Shown in pieces: positions 41,263-50,865 of a stretch of 64,000 nucleotides of DNA. Each line of letters opens with the position of its first letter. Position 1 is the first letter of the stretch. Below the pieces are notes generated by a model. The model was not told where the DNA came from. It made no database searches and was given only the letters and a program-made list of their open reading frames with translations. Both the position numbers and the translations under genes were made by a program. The stretch comes from JAGOBP01 sp046328575 (lineage in GTDB: Bacteria; Chloroflexota; Anaerolineae; Fen-1058), in contig JAXLWI010000003.1 of NCBI GenBank assembly GCA_046328575.1, positions 62,001-126,000 of the forward strand, written 5' to 3'.

Positions 41263-43847
41263 ACTGGCTGTTCTCCCGCGTGCTGAATGAAATGCGTGAT
41301 CTGCTCGTAATTAAACTGATTGGCCCAATCCGCTAACTGCGCCGCAAGTGCCATGTGTGACGGGCGTACTTGTTCGATCAGGCCAAGCATGCGATCTAAA
41401 TCAGCTTGAATAGTGGCCTGCTGCAGGTCGTTTAACCAACCGATTGGTAATGGCGCGACTTCGGCGTGTTCCCCCAAACTCGATGACTCTGCCTGTTCGA
41501 CGAGTGATTCGGTTTCATATACAAAGCGCACGCCCAGATGCCGCACCAGCCGATCGAAAATCTCATCATCACGGTATGGCTTGCGTACAAAATCGTCGCA
41601 ACCGTCGGCTAGGATCACGGCTCGATCATCTTGAAAAGCGCTGGCCGTCAACGCGACAATAATCGTGGCCTGGCCTTGAGGTGTCGCCTTAATCCGCCGA
41701 GTCGCTTCATGACCATCCATGATGGGCATCCGCATATCCATCCAGATCAAGTGCGGTTGCCAGTGTTCCCACACGTCAAGTGCTTCGCGGCCATCGGCGG
41801 CCTCACGTACCTGAAAGCCTAGCGGTTCCAGCAACTTCACCAACAACCGGCGGCTCACATCGCGATCATCAACGACTAGCAAGCGATACGCAGGCTGGCC
41901 GTCTTCCAGCTTGACCACGCGGCGAGTGATGGGTGCACTTGGCACGGTCGCAGCCGCGACAACGTCGACCGGCACACGCACTGCAAAGATACTGCCACGC
42001 CCCGGCACGCTGGTCGCCGTCAATTCGCCGCCCATTAAGCGAATGAACTGGCGGCTGATCGACAACCCGAGGCCGGTGCCTTCCTGTGGTCGCTGATTGC
42101 TAGCCGCTTGCACAAACGGCTCAAAGACAATCTCCATTTCATCGGAGGTCATGCCTGGCCCCGTATCCTCCACTTCGATAACGAGCTGTTCGTCGGTATA
42201 GCGGGCGCGCAGCGTGATGCTGCCAGTCGGGGTGTATTTGACGGCATTGCCCAGCAAATTGATCAGGACTTGGCGCAGTTTACCTTCGTCGGCATGCAGA
42301 TAGCGGGGTAGAGCCGGATCCAATTCAAACGACAACGCCAGATGTTTATCAGCAGCGCGCAACCGAAACATTTCTTCCACGGTGTTAAGCAGTCGCAGCA
42401 GGTCGAAATTGTCGAGTTGCAAGGTCAGGCGGCCCGCCTCGATCTTGGACATGTCCAACACGTCATTGATCAACGTGAGCAGGTGCTGGCCGCTCTGAAC
42501 CACAATGTTTAAATCGTCGAGTTGATCAGTCGTCAGGTTTGAATCGCGTGAGATGAGCTGCGCGAAGCCCAGAATCGCGTTGAGCGGCGTGCGCAGTTCG
42601 TGGCTCATATTGGCTAAAAAGATACTCTTAGCCTGACTGGCGGCTTCAGCCGCTTCTTTGGCGTGCTGCAGTTCCGCCTCGACTTTGCGGCGCTCGTGCA
42701 GTTCAGTTTGAGCCTGCTGATACAACCGCGCATTCTCGACCGCAGTGGCAGCTTGATCGGCGAAGATGGCCAGGCGAGCCGCATGTTGGGCGTTGAAAAA
42801 GCCAGGCGTGGCACTGTCCAGGTTGATGAAGCCCAGCGTTTCGCCTTTGACGCGAATCGGCGCGCTGATGTACGAGCGGATCCAATCGGATTCTGGATGA
42901 TGCGCCCAGTTGTCCAACTCGGTTACATCTGAGATAACAATCGGTTGGCCGGTCTCCACCATCTGCTGCAAATGGGCTGTTTGCGCGACAGATAGCCGCA
43001 CCGTCAGAATCGGATACGGCGGCGCGCCGCGGCTGAGACACACATACGCCGTATCGCCGCTGATGAGCATGATGTTGGCTTCGTCGTGCGGTACGACGCG
43101 TCCGACGTTCTCCAAAATCCGATCGAGCACGGTGTCGAACTCAAGCGTACTGTTTAGATCGGCTGCGATGTTCCGCAGTGACTCTGCCAGATTGCGCTGC
43201 TCCTGCTCGGCTTGCTCCGAGCGTTTGCGTTCAGTGATGTCTTCTTTTACAGCCAGCAGATGGGTGACTACGCCCTGCGGATTTTTGACGGCCGAAATGA
43301 ACGCCGACTCCCAGAAGAGTTCGCCGTTCTTGCGGCGATTGTGAAACTCGCCGCTCCAATCGCGCCCGGCCAGGATCGTTTCCCACATGTGACGATATTG
43401 GTCGCCGGACATTTCACCGGATTTCAACAGGCGCGGATTTTGGCCGATGACTTCTTCAGGCTGATAGCCAGTCACTTGCGTGAACTTGGGGTTGACGTAT
43501 TCGATCTGTCCCTGCAAATCGGTGATGATGATGGAGACCGAGCTCTGCTCAACGGCGCGGGACAGCTTGCGCAACTCTTCTTCAATTTGATGCCGGGCAG
43601 TTAATTGCGCGCGAAAACGCTTAGTGCCAAAACGCAGCATGACCAGGCCAAACAACCACATCAAAGAGTGACCGCCGATCTCGATGATGGCGGGAATGTC
43701 TGATTTGACGTTGACAAAGTCGGTGATGTGTTGAACCAGATTCCAGCCTAGCGAAATGGTAACGATCAACGTCCAGCCGATAACCAGCCGGCGATAATAA
43801 CGATCCAGGCGCACTGTCGAATCGGACTCGGGTGTTACTACCGTCAT
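41259..43847 (-). CDS. Hybrid sensor histidine kinase (TM-PAS-GAF-HisKA-HATPase-REC), intact
   Basis: The start is set at ATG 43847 (MTVVTPESDSTVRLDRYYRR), with GGAG upstream, rather than the earlier in-frame start at 43958. Two membrane helices (VIGWTLIVTISLGWNLV and IIEIGGHSLMWLFGLVML) come first, then a PAS domain (SIIITDLQGQIEYVNPKFTQVTGY) with PAC, a GAF domain (LNSTLEFDTVLDRILENVG), HisKA with H near residue 414 in MSHELRTPLNAILGF, HATPase (NAVKYTPTG, VEDTGPGM, GTGLGLS) and a C-terminal receiver (VVDDRDVSRRLLVKLL, Asp in WMDMRMPIMDG, Lys in VRKPYRD). The last 90 residues are helical without an obvious Hpt His. 862 residues. Phosphate probably flows to the adjacent receiver-kinase protein. 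Confidence 0.92.
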   Translation of the reverse strand: MTVVTPESDSTVRLDRYYRRLVIGWTLIVTISLGWNLVQHITDFVNVKSDIPAIIEIGGHSLMWLFGLVMLRFGTKRFRAQLTARHQIEEELRKLSRAVEQSSVSIIITDLQGQIEYVNPKFTQVTGYQPEEVIGQNPRLLKSGEMSGDQYRHMWETILAGRDWSGEFHNRRKNGELFWESAFISAVKNPQGVVTHLLAVKEDITERKRSEQAEQEQRNLAESLRNIAADLNSTLEFDTVLDRILENVGRVVPHDEANIMLISGDTAYVCLSRGAPPYPILTVRLSVAQTAHLQQMVETGQPIVISDVTELDNWAHHPESDWIRSYISAPIRVKGETLGFINLDSATPGFFNAQHAARLAIFADQAATAVENARLYQQAQTELHERRKVEAELQHAKEAAEAASQAKSIFLANMSHELRTPLNAILGFAQLISRDSNLTTDQLDDLNIVVQSGQHLLTLINDVLDMSKIEAGRLTLQLDNFDLLRLLNTVEEMFRLRAADKHLALSFELDPALPRYLHADEGKLRQVLINLLGNAVKYTPTGSITLRARYTDEQLVIEVEDTGPGMTSDEMEIVFEPFVQAASNQRPQEGTGLGLSISRQFIRLMGGELTATSVPGRGSIFAVRVPVDVVAAATVPSAPITRRVVKLEDGQPAYRLLVVDDRDVSRRLLVKLLEPLGFQVREAADGREALDVWEHWQPHLIWMDMRMPIMDGHEATRRIKATPQGQATIIVALTASAFQDDRAVILADGCDDFVRKPYRDDEIFDRLVRHLGVRFVYETESLVEQAESSSLGEHAEVAPLPIGWLNDLQQATIQADLDRMLGLIEQVRPSHMALAAQLADWANQFNYEQITHFIQHAGEQPV

Positions 43848-43958
43848 AGAGCTCCCAGTGTTAGGCGCAGCTACGCGCCTGAGTGTCATTGTAAGCGGGC
43901 AGGGCGTTGCGGTCAATCCGTCGCAAGTCATATCAGCCGTACCGGCTCGATAAAGCAT

Positions 43959-43984
43959 GCGGCCAGCCCAGATGGGCTGGCCGC
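43959..43984 (-). terminator. Terminator-like hairpin after the giant repeat protein
   Basis: GCGGCCAGCCC-AGAT-GGGCTGGCCGC forms an 11-12-bp perfect stem, 26 bases beyond the stop at 44010. The minus strand continues ATGCTTTATCG, only weakly T-rich. Confidence 0.7.
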
Positions 43985-44009
43985 ACGTATTGACGATCGT
44001 AGAAGCAGC

Positions 44010-47000
44010 TTAGCGTCGAATCAGCGGCAGGTACAGCTGATACGGCGTTACCGTAATTACGAACGTTTGCGGCGCAGAGCTATTGATGCCGCCATTCGCG
44101 GTGCCGCCATTGTCCTGCAGCGTGGCGGTGATCGTCGCGGTGCCGAACTTTCCGGGCGCAGGTGTGTACGTCAGCGCGCCCGACGCCGGATCGATCGACG
44201 GCGCGATGGCAAACAACGGGTTGTTGTTCGTGATGAGGTTGAACGTTAACAGTTGGCTGCTTTCGTTTGTCGGCCCGGCGCTGATGGCCGAGGCCCAGCC
44301 CGCGACCGTCTGCGGGCCGCTGTTGATGGTCGTGGTCTGATCGGCGCCTTTGATGAAGGACGGCGCGTCGTTGATCGGATTGATCGTCAGCGTGAAAGTC
44401 TGCACGGTCGTATCAACACCGCCGTTGACCGTGCCGCCGTCATCCCGCAGAGTTACAGTCACGATCGTCGCGCCAAACTGATCGGGCGCGGGCGTAAACG
44501 TCAGGTTGCGCGTGTTCAGATCGAGTGCGGGCAACGCCGTAAACAACGCGGGCCGATCGGTTTCAATCGTTAACGTCAACGCTTGTCCGGTTTCGCCGCC
44601 GCCCGCCGACACACCGCTGATGAAGTTGCCAATCGATTGAGCGCCGCTATCCTCGTTGACCACGGGCGCTGCGCCGAGATTGAAAACCGGCGCTTGATTG
44701 ACGCCCTGCACCGTCACCGTTACAGTGGCGAGGTTGGACAACAACCCGTTGTCGCTGGCTCGGTAAGTGAAGGTGTAGATGCCGCCGCTGTTGGCTGGCG
44801 GCAGATAGACAAACGAACCATCCGAGTTGAGCACTAGAGTGCCTGCCGCCGGATTCGTCGCGATCGCCGCCGAGAGCGGTCGGGCGTTGCGCGGCACGTC
44901 GTTCTTCAAAACACCATTGGCCGCACTAACGATCAACGTCTGATTCTCCAGCGTCGAGTAGGCATCGTCCACGGCGCTGGGTGGCGCACTCACACGGACA
45001 TCGATCGGATCGGACACGATGACCGATGCCGGTTGGCCCGGATGGCCTAGGTCTTGCGTCGAGATAACCAGCGTCGTCGAGCCGAAGAAGTCTAGTTCGG
45101 GCACGAACTGCAAGCCGTCCAACGCCGCGTTCACATCAGTGATCGATCCGGTGAACTGCACGAGCGACCCACTCAACCCGGTGGTCAGCGTCAACCCCAT
45201 CGAGCCGTTCAGCGTAACCACACCATGACTCACCGTCAGCGTGACACTGATGGGTTCGTCGAACTGAATGGCGCTGGCATCATACACGCCGATGTGGTTA
45301 CCATTGGCGGTCGAGAAGATCAGCGGCGTATTCTGATTGGTTTCCTGCGAGCCAGGCACTACATTCACCGGTGCGCCACTGCCCGCATTGACGTTGATGG
45401 CAAACGTCTGCGGCACGGACGTATCGATGCCGCTGTTAGCCGTGCCGCCATCGTCGTGAAGTTGCACGGTCACCAGCGCCGAGCCGCTGTAGTTGACGGC
45501 GGGCTTGAAGGTCAACGTGCCATCCGCAGCGATTGACGGTTGTGTTTCAAACAAGCCCGGATTGTTGTTTGTGACGATGAAATCGACCAACTGGCTGCTT
45601 TCGTTGGTAGGGCCGGGCTTGATAACCGTTGCCCAACCCGCAAAGATCTGCAGCGTCGACGTGAACACGGTGAGATTGGGACCCTTAGCAAACGATGGCG
45701 CATCGTTGACGGCGTTCACGGTCAGCGTGAAGGTCTGCGCCGCGCTGGTATCCACGCCGCCCCGATCGGTTCCGCCGCTATCCTGAAGCGTAATCGTGAT
45801 TGTCGCAGTGCCGAAGGCATTAGGCGCGGACGTAAACGACAATGCGCCCGTGCTGGCATTGATCGCGGGCTGCGCGCTGAACAGCGCCGCATTGTCCGAA
45901 GTCAACGTGAATGTGAGCGCTTGACTCGCTTCATTCGTCGGACCAGCGCTGATGGCAGTAGCCCACGCCCCGATCGTTTGGATGCCCGCGTCTTCGTTCA
46001 CTGTCACGTCGGCGCCCTTCACAAACGACGGCGCATCATTGACGGGCAGTAGATCGATCGTGAAGGTCTGTGGCGCGCTGGTGTCTTGTCCGCCGTTGGC
46101 GGTGCCGCCGTTGTCCTTCAAAGTGATCGTGATCGTCGCAGTGCCGAAGGCATCCGCGGCGGGCGTGTACGTCAGATCGCCGCTGGTCGCATTGACGTCA
46201 GGCGGCACGCTGAACAAAGCAGCGTTGTTCGTCGTCAACGTGAAGGTGACGAGCTGTCCCGCTTCATTCGGTCCCGGGCTGATTGATGTGGCCCAGCTGC
46301 TGACCGTCTGCGGGCCGCTGTCTTCATTGATCGCTTGATTTGCACCGAGTGTAAACGTCGGCGCGTCATTCACGCTGACCACCGTAATGGCGAAGACTTG
46401 CGGCGCAGTCGTATCGACGCCGCCGTTGGTGGTGCCGCCGCTGTCCTGCAAAGCAACGGTGACGTTGGCCGTGCCATAAACGTTGGGCGCGGGCGTGAAG
46501 GTGAGAGTGCCGATCGGGCTGAGGGCGGGCTGCGCCGCGAATAACGCGTTGTTATCGTTCGTCACGGTGAACGTCAACACCTGACTGGCTTCATTCGCCG
46601 GTCCGGCACTGATCGTAGTAGCCCAGTTAGCGATTGACATCGCGCCCACGTCTTCCAATACGATCTGATCGCTGCCCTTAGTGAACGATGGAATATCGTT
46701 GACGGGTTGTACGTTGATGATAAACGTTTGCGGCACACTGGTGTCAAGTCCGCCGTTGGCTGTGCCGCCGCTATCTTTCAGCGTGGCCGTGACGATAGCG
46801 GTACCAAAGGCATTGGCCGCTGGCGTGAACGTGAGATTGCCGGTTGTGGCATTGACCGCGGGCTGTGCCGAGAACAACGCGGCATTATCGGTTGTTAGCG
46901 TGAACGTCAACAGTTGTGTCGCTTCGTTTGCTGGACCGGGGCTAATGCTGGTTGCCCAACCGGTGATCGTCTGTGGTCCGACGTCTTCGAGCAAGTTCTG

Positions 47001-49646
47001 ATCGGCACCTTTGGTAAACGTCGGCGCATCGTTGACGGAGTTGACGACGATCGAGAATGCTTGCGGCGCGCTCGTGTCGATGCCGCCGTTGGCCGTGCCG
47101 CCGCTATCGCGCAGGAAGACCGTCACGTTGGCCGAACCGAATTGGTTGGGCGCGGGTGTGAAGGTCAACGTGCCCGATGGACTAACCGCGGGCTGCACAG
47201 CAAATAGCGCGTTGTTGTCGTTCAACACCGTAAAGGTCACGATTTGTGCGGCCTCAAACGGGCCAGGGCTGATGTTAGTCGCCCAATTGATCTGCGTCTG
47301 CGCGCCGGCATCCTCATTGATGGTGACATTCGATCCGGTCGTGAAAGTGGGCGCATCGTTGACGGGATTAACGGTCAGGTTGAAGGTCTGTGAAGCCGAC
47401 GTATCGACGCCGCCGTTCGCAGTGCCGCCGTTGTCCTTCAACGTCACAGTGACGACGGCTGAGCCGTAGGCATTTGGCGCCAGCGTGTAAGCCAGATCGC
47501 CAGCAGCGTTGATGGCCGGTTGGCTGGAGAACAGCGCGTTGTTGCTGTTGATCAACGTGAACGTCAACGCCTGGCCGCTTTCGTTAGACGGTCCAGCCGA
47601 AACGTTGGTCGCCCAACTCAAGACGGTGTGCGCGCCAGTGTCTTCAAATGCGGTGAGGTCAGAGCCTTTGGTAAACGATGGCGCATCGTTGACAGACGTG
47701 ACCGTGACGACCAAGGTCTGTGGTGCCGAAGTATCAACGCCGCCATTGGCCGTTCCGCCACTGTCCTTCAAGGACACAGTCACGGTTGCAGTACCGTTGG
47801 CATTGGGTGCGGGCGTGAAGGTGAGCGTGCCGATCGAGTTGATGGCGGGCTGCGCGGAGAAGAGCGCGTTGTTGTTGTTCGTAACCGTGAAGGTCACGAC
47901 TTGACCGGCCTCATCGGCCGGACCGGGACTGATCGAACTGGCAAAGGTCGTTAGGCTTGTCGCACCACCGTCTTCCAAAACGGTAGGCGCACTGCCCAGA
48001 GAAAACGAAGGGGCATCGTTGACGGCGGTGATCGTGAAGTTGACGTTGGCGCTTGAAGCCGCGTACACCAAGCCATCGAAACCGTTCCAGCCAAATGAGG
48101 TGCTACCGTTGAAGTTGGCGGTCGGCACGAACGTGAGATTGCTCAGATTCGCCGCCGTGATCTCTTGATTGAGGGTGACCGCCACGCCGCTGAGACGCAG
48201 TGTGCCATTTGCAGGCAGCGACGTGATCTGAATTCGATCGAGCGGATCACCGTCCGTGTCGCTGAAGTGCGCGGTGAAATCGGTGCTGGTGAAAGTGACG
48301 GTTTGATCTTCGAGGCCGTTCTTCGGGATATCTGTTAACGTGGGCGCGGCATTCGGTGACTGGTAACGGGCTACGGCAAAATCGAAACCGCTGGCCGTGC
48401 CGTCATCCGATGAGCCCGCGACGACGATCTTGTTGTCACTTTGCAGCGCCAGCGCGTAGCCAATGTCGTCACTCGTCAACGACGATTGCAAGGTCGTTGT
48501 CACCAGGCCACTCGCACCAAAATTGGCATCAAGCGCGCCGTTGGTCTGATAACGCGCCAACGCAAAATCGAGTTTGCGTGTCCCCTGCGTGCTCCAGCCA
48601 CCCACAACGATCTTGCCATTGCCCTGCACAACGACGCCATGCGCTTCGTCGGCGCCGCTGCCCAGCGTGGTGCTGATCAGCCCGCCGGAGCCAAATGTCG
48701 AATCAAGCAGACCGCCGCTGGTATAGCGCGCCACGGCGAAGTCAGAACCGGTGGCGTTGATCGAACCAGCGGCCACGATCTTGCCATCGGCTTGCAACGC
48801 AGCCGCATATGCGATGTCGTTGGTACCGGCGGGAAAATCGGTAACGGTTTTGCCGCTCGCGCCGAATGTGCCATCGAGCGAGCCGTTACTGTTGTAGCGC
48901 ACCAAGGCGAAGTCATTGCTGCTGCCGGGATTAACTTCGCCGACGAGAATGATTTTGCCATCGGCAGGCTGAATCAACACCGCATGTGCGATGTTGTTCG
49001 AGCCGACGATGGTGGTGGTGACGAATCCGGTGCCGTTGAAGGTGGTGTCGAGTGTGCCAGTAATGGTGTAACGCGCCATCGCAAACTGCGCGTTGGCTTC
49101 GCCCGCTACGACGAGCTTGCCGTCGTTCTGCACGGCCAGCGCGTGAGCAATATCAGCCCCGGCGCTTAACGAAGTGGTGACGATACCGCCCGTGCCGAAA
49201 CTCGGATCAAGCGCGCCGGTCGTGCTGATGTAACGCGCCAAAGTGAAGACCGATTTGGCCGCGCCGTTCAGACTCGATCCGGCGAGAATGATCTGTCCAT
49301 CCGATTGGACGGCGATGGCGTTCGCGATTGCGTCGCCGGAACCGATCGAGGTGGAGACCTTACCGCTTGACCCAAAGGTCAGATCGAGCGCGCCACTGCT
49401 GGTATAGCGGGCTAGAGCGAATTGTTTGGTTGTGCCTGTGCTATAACCCGCGGCGACGATTTTACCATCAGATTGGACTGTAACGGCATAGGCTTCATCG
49501 ATGCCGCCAAGGTCGCTGACGTTATACCCCGTAGCGTTGAACGTTGTGTCTAAATCTCCGGCGGCGGCCAACGTTCGGCCAATTGGACTGAACACCAACG
49601 TCAACACCATCACGATAGCGAGCAAACGGAATTGGTTTTGCTGCAC
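44010..49646 (-). CDS. Giant secreted protein: delta-60 repeats plus ten ~109-residue cadherin-like repeats, LPLIRR end
   Basis: The GTG start at 49646 is chosen because GGAGG lies five bases upstream and a signal peptide then begins at once (QQNQFRLLAIVMVLTLVFSP, cleavage near LAAA). Residues about 30-430 hold seven delta-60 repeats (DGKIVAAGYS...FALARYTSSGALDLTFG type), a beta-propeller-like module. A tandem-95-like unit follows (LEDQTVTFTSTDF, ADAFN-like FNGSTSF). Then come eight repeats with the pattern VNDAPSF..G....EDxGxxxxxxWA..IS.GP.NEA, ending GGTANGGVDTSAPQTF, a divergent cadherin-like insert of about 220 residues (SAVDDAYSTLENQTLIVSAANG), and two more repeats. The protein ends TPYQLYLPLIRR. 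1,878 residues, intact. Likely a surface fibre or adhesin; no enzyme motif seen. Confidence 0.9.
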   Translation of the reverse strand: MQQNQFRLLAIVMVLTLVFSPIGRTLAAAGDLDTTFNATGYNVSDLGGIDEAYAVTVQSDGKIVAAGYSTGTTKQFALARYTSSGALDLTFGSSGKVSTSIGSGDAIANAIAVQSDGQIILAGSSLNGAAKSVFTLARYISTTGALDPSFGTGGIVTTSLSAGADIAHALAVQNDGKLVVAGEANAQFAMARYTITGTLDTTFNGTGFVTTTIVGSNNIAHAVLIQPADGKIILVGEVNPGSSNDFALVRYNSNGSLDGTFGASGKTVTDFPAGTNDIAYAAALQADGKIVAAGSINATGSDFAVARYTSGGLLDSTFGSGGLISTTLGSGADEAHGVVVQGNGKIVVGGWSTQGTRKLDFALARYQTNGALDANFGASGLVTTTLQSSLTSDDIGYALALQSDNKIVVAGSSDDGTASGFDFAVARYQSPNAAPTLTDIPKNGLEDQTVTFTSTDFTAHFSDTDGDPLDRIQITSLPANGTLRLSGVAVTLNQEITAANLSNLTFVPTANFNGSTSFGWNGFDGLVYAASSANVNFTITAVNDAPSFSLGSAPTVLEDGGATSLTTFASSISPGPADEAGQVVTFTVTNNNNALFSAQPAINSIGTLTFTPAPNANGTATVTVSLKDSGGTANGGVDTSAPQTLVVTVTSVNDAPSFTKGSDLTAFEDTGAHTVLSWATNVSAGPSNESGQALTFTLINSNNALFSSQPAINAAGDLAYTLAPNAYGSAVVTVTLKDNGGTANGGVDTSASQTFNLTVNPVNDAPTFTTGSNVTINEDAGAQTQINWATNISPGPFEAAQIVTFTVLNDNNALFAVQPAVSPSGTLTFTPAPNQFGSANVTVFLRDSGGTANGGIDTSAPQAFSIVVNSVNDAPTFTKGADQNLLEDVGPQTITGWATSISPGPANEATQLLTFTLTTDNAALFSAQPAVNATTGNLTFTPAANAFGTAIVTATLKDSGGTANGGLDTSVPQTFIINVQPVNDIPSFTKGSDQIVLEDVGAMSIANWATTISAGPANEASQVLTFTVTNDNNALFAAQPALSPIGTLTFTPAPNVYGTANVTVALQDSGGTTNGGVDTTAPQVFAITVVSVNDAPTFTLGANQAINEDSGPQTVSSWATSISPGPNEAGQLVTFTLTTNNAALFSVPPDVNATSGDLTYTPAADAFGTATITITLKDNGGTANGGQDTSAPQTFTIDLLPVNDAPSFVKGADVTVNEDAGIQTIGAWATAISAGPTNEASQALTFTLTSDNAALFSAQPAINASTGALSFTSAPNAFGTATITITLQDSGGTDRGGVDTSAAQTFTLTVNAVNDAPSFAKGPNLTVFTSTLQIFAGWATVIKPGPTNESSQLVDFIVTNNNPGLFETQPSIAADGTLTFKPAVNYSGSALVTVQLHDDGGTANSGIDTSVPQTFAINVNAGSGAPVNVVPGSQETNQNTPLIFSTANGNHIGVYDASAIQFDEPISVTLTVSHGVVTLNGSMGLTLTTGLSGSLVQFTGSITDVNAALDGLQFVPELDFFGSTTLVISTQDLGHPGQPASVIVSDPIDVRVSAPPSAVDDAYSTLENQTLIVSAANGVLKNDVPRNARPLSAAIATNPAAGTLVLNSDGSFVYLPPANSGGIYTFTYRASDNGLLSNLATVTVTVQGVNQAPVFNLGAAPVVNEDSGAQSIGNFISGVSAGGGETGQALTLTIETDRPALFTALPALDLNTRNLTFTPAPDQFGATIVTVTLRDDGGTVNGGVDTTVQTFTLTINPINDAPSFIKGADQTTTINSGPQTVAGWASAISAGPTNESSQLLTFNLITNNNPLFAIAPSIDPASGALTYTPAPGKFGTATITATLQDNGGTANGGINSSAPQTFVITVTPYQLYLPLIRR

Positions 49647-49960
49647 AATGACCTCCAGTCTGAATAACCTATAAGTTTTAGCAGGCCCAAGCGGCATGCC
49701 TGAATCCGCCAGCACGTCGCTTATAGCCTATCACAAATCGCGCGGCGATGATCAACTGAAGCGATACTGTTATGCAATCGAAATGAAGTCGTAAGTTAGT
49801 GATAATTGATTGGTCGAATCTGAAGAGAAGAGTAACCATCAAGCGGGGCATGTGTTCGAAGTGCATACCACTGGCGCGAGGGTGTTAAAACAAACACGCG
49901 TTGATATTGGGGACGCCATCTGCGTCAAAGCATGGAGCGGGATGAGGCCACCTAAGATGA

Positions 49961-50000
49961 ATGCAGGGCACGCACCGATAAAGGCGGGCGTGCCCTGCAT
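49961..50000. terminator. Perfect 13-bp hairpin beyond the small anchored protein
   Basis: ATGCAGGGCACGC (49961-49973) pairs with GCGTGCCCTGCAT (49988-50000) around a 14-base loop, 28 bases past the stop at 50029. No T tract. The rest of the 380-base gap down to 49646 shows no gene; the giant-protein promoter must lie here but no consensus boxes stand out. Confidence 0.65.
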
Positions 50001-50028
50001 GGAATAAACTTAGGCTAGCGCCAAGCAA

Positions 50029-50739
50029 TTATGCGCGGCGGCGGCGCATCACTAGGGCTCCCGCACCCAAGGCGAGGGGCAGGGCAATGAGTGCCAGCCA
50101 GATCGGCGAGGGTTCATTAGCCTGCTTGGCGTCAAGGTTGTTCAACGTAACGGCGTTGGGTGTGCCGTTGTCGCTGGCAGCGTAAGCGGATGCATCATCG
50201 AAGTAAGCTGATGAAGCTGCGGTTCCATTCTCAATGGCGCCTAATGTAATTTTCAAGGATCGTACCGGAGTGATATTACCTGTATCAGTAACATCAATGT
50301 AATCTGCCGATATGGGTTGCCAGGCGTCGTTACCGTCCACATTGGGTGCTGAAGCAAAGACATTGGTCGTATTTGAGTTAAGAGGATCACAGCCAACTTG
50401 ATCAAACGAGTCGATCGAGATATAGCCGCCTACATTCGCAGGCGCATTGTATTGTGCCGTGACAGTCACCCATGACGGCGGTTTAGCCAAACCAGTTACA
50501 TTAACACACTGGTATATTTCCACGTAACTACTATCCACATCGAGTCTGGCTGCCCCAGTGCCGTCATAGGCAGCGGTTCCACCACCATTTGTATCAATAG
50601 TCCACCCGGTCAAGCTGCCGGCAAAACCAGTGTTGGTGAGCAACTCCGTCGCCGCCAACGCCACACTGACCGCACACAGCGACACCACAATCACGGCGAT
50701 AATACCTACTGTTCGTGTCAAAGTGCTGCTTTTCTTCAT
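50029..50739 (-). CDS. Small exported protein with C-terminal membrane anchor, intact
   Basis: The start MKKSSTLTRTVGIIAVIVVSLCAVSVALA has a strong AGGAGG ribosome-binding site and a signal peptide ending near ALA. The mature part (TELLTNTGFAGSLTGWTIDTNGG, YVEIYQCVNVTGLAKPP, GYISIDSFDQVGC) looks like a carbohydrate-binding-module-type beta-sandwich with two Cys. The tail EPSPIWLALIALPLALGAGALVMRRRRA is spacer-helix-basic cluster, an anchoring or sorting signal like that of the DNRLRE-type protein at 21669. 236 residues. It is the only one of the four exported proteins in this block with such an anchor. Function unknown. Confidence 0.85.
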   Translation of the reverse strand: MKKSSTLTRTVGIIAVIVVSLCAVSVALAATELLTNTGFAGSLTGWTIDTNGGGTAAYDGTGAARLDVDSSYVEIYQCVNVTGLAKPPSWVTVTAQYNAPANVGGYISIDSFDQVGCDPLNSNTTNVFASAPNVDGNDAWQPISADYIDVTDTGNITPVRSLKITLGAIENGTAASSAYFDDASAYAASDNGTPNAVTLNNLDAKQANEPSPIWLALIALPLALGAGALVMRRRRA

Positions 50740-50865
50740 TTTTGTCCTCCTGAGAAAGTTATTAATGCATTTGAAAACTATACAATTGTCGCGTAAAACT
50801 GCCTAACGGTTCAATGTTCGAGAGCACTGGCGCGAGTCATGTATTTCAGAATGGCTTATCTCGTT

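Noticed and set aside
43847..43958. Start of the hybrid kinase at 43958
   Set aside because: The extra 37 residues are low-quality leader-like sequence; ATG 43847 has a better ribosome-binding site and leads straight into the membrane helices.
44067..49169. Many plus-strand open frames of 60-240 codons opposite the giant repeat protein and similar ones opposite the other large genes
   Set aside because: They are antisense shadows of repeats with strong codon bias; they lack ribosome-binding sites and their translations are Arg/Val/Gly-rich without recognisable domains.
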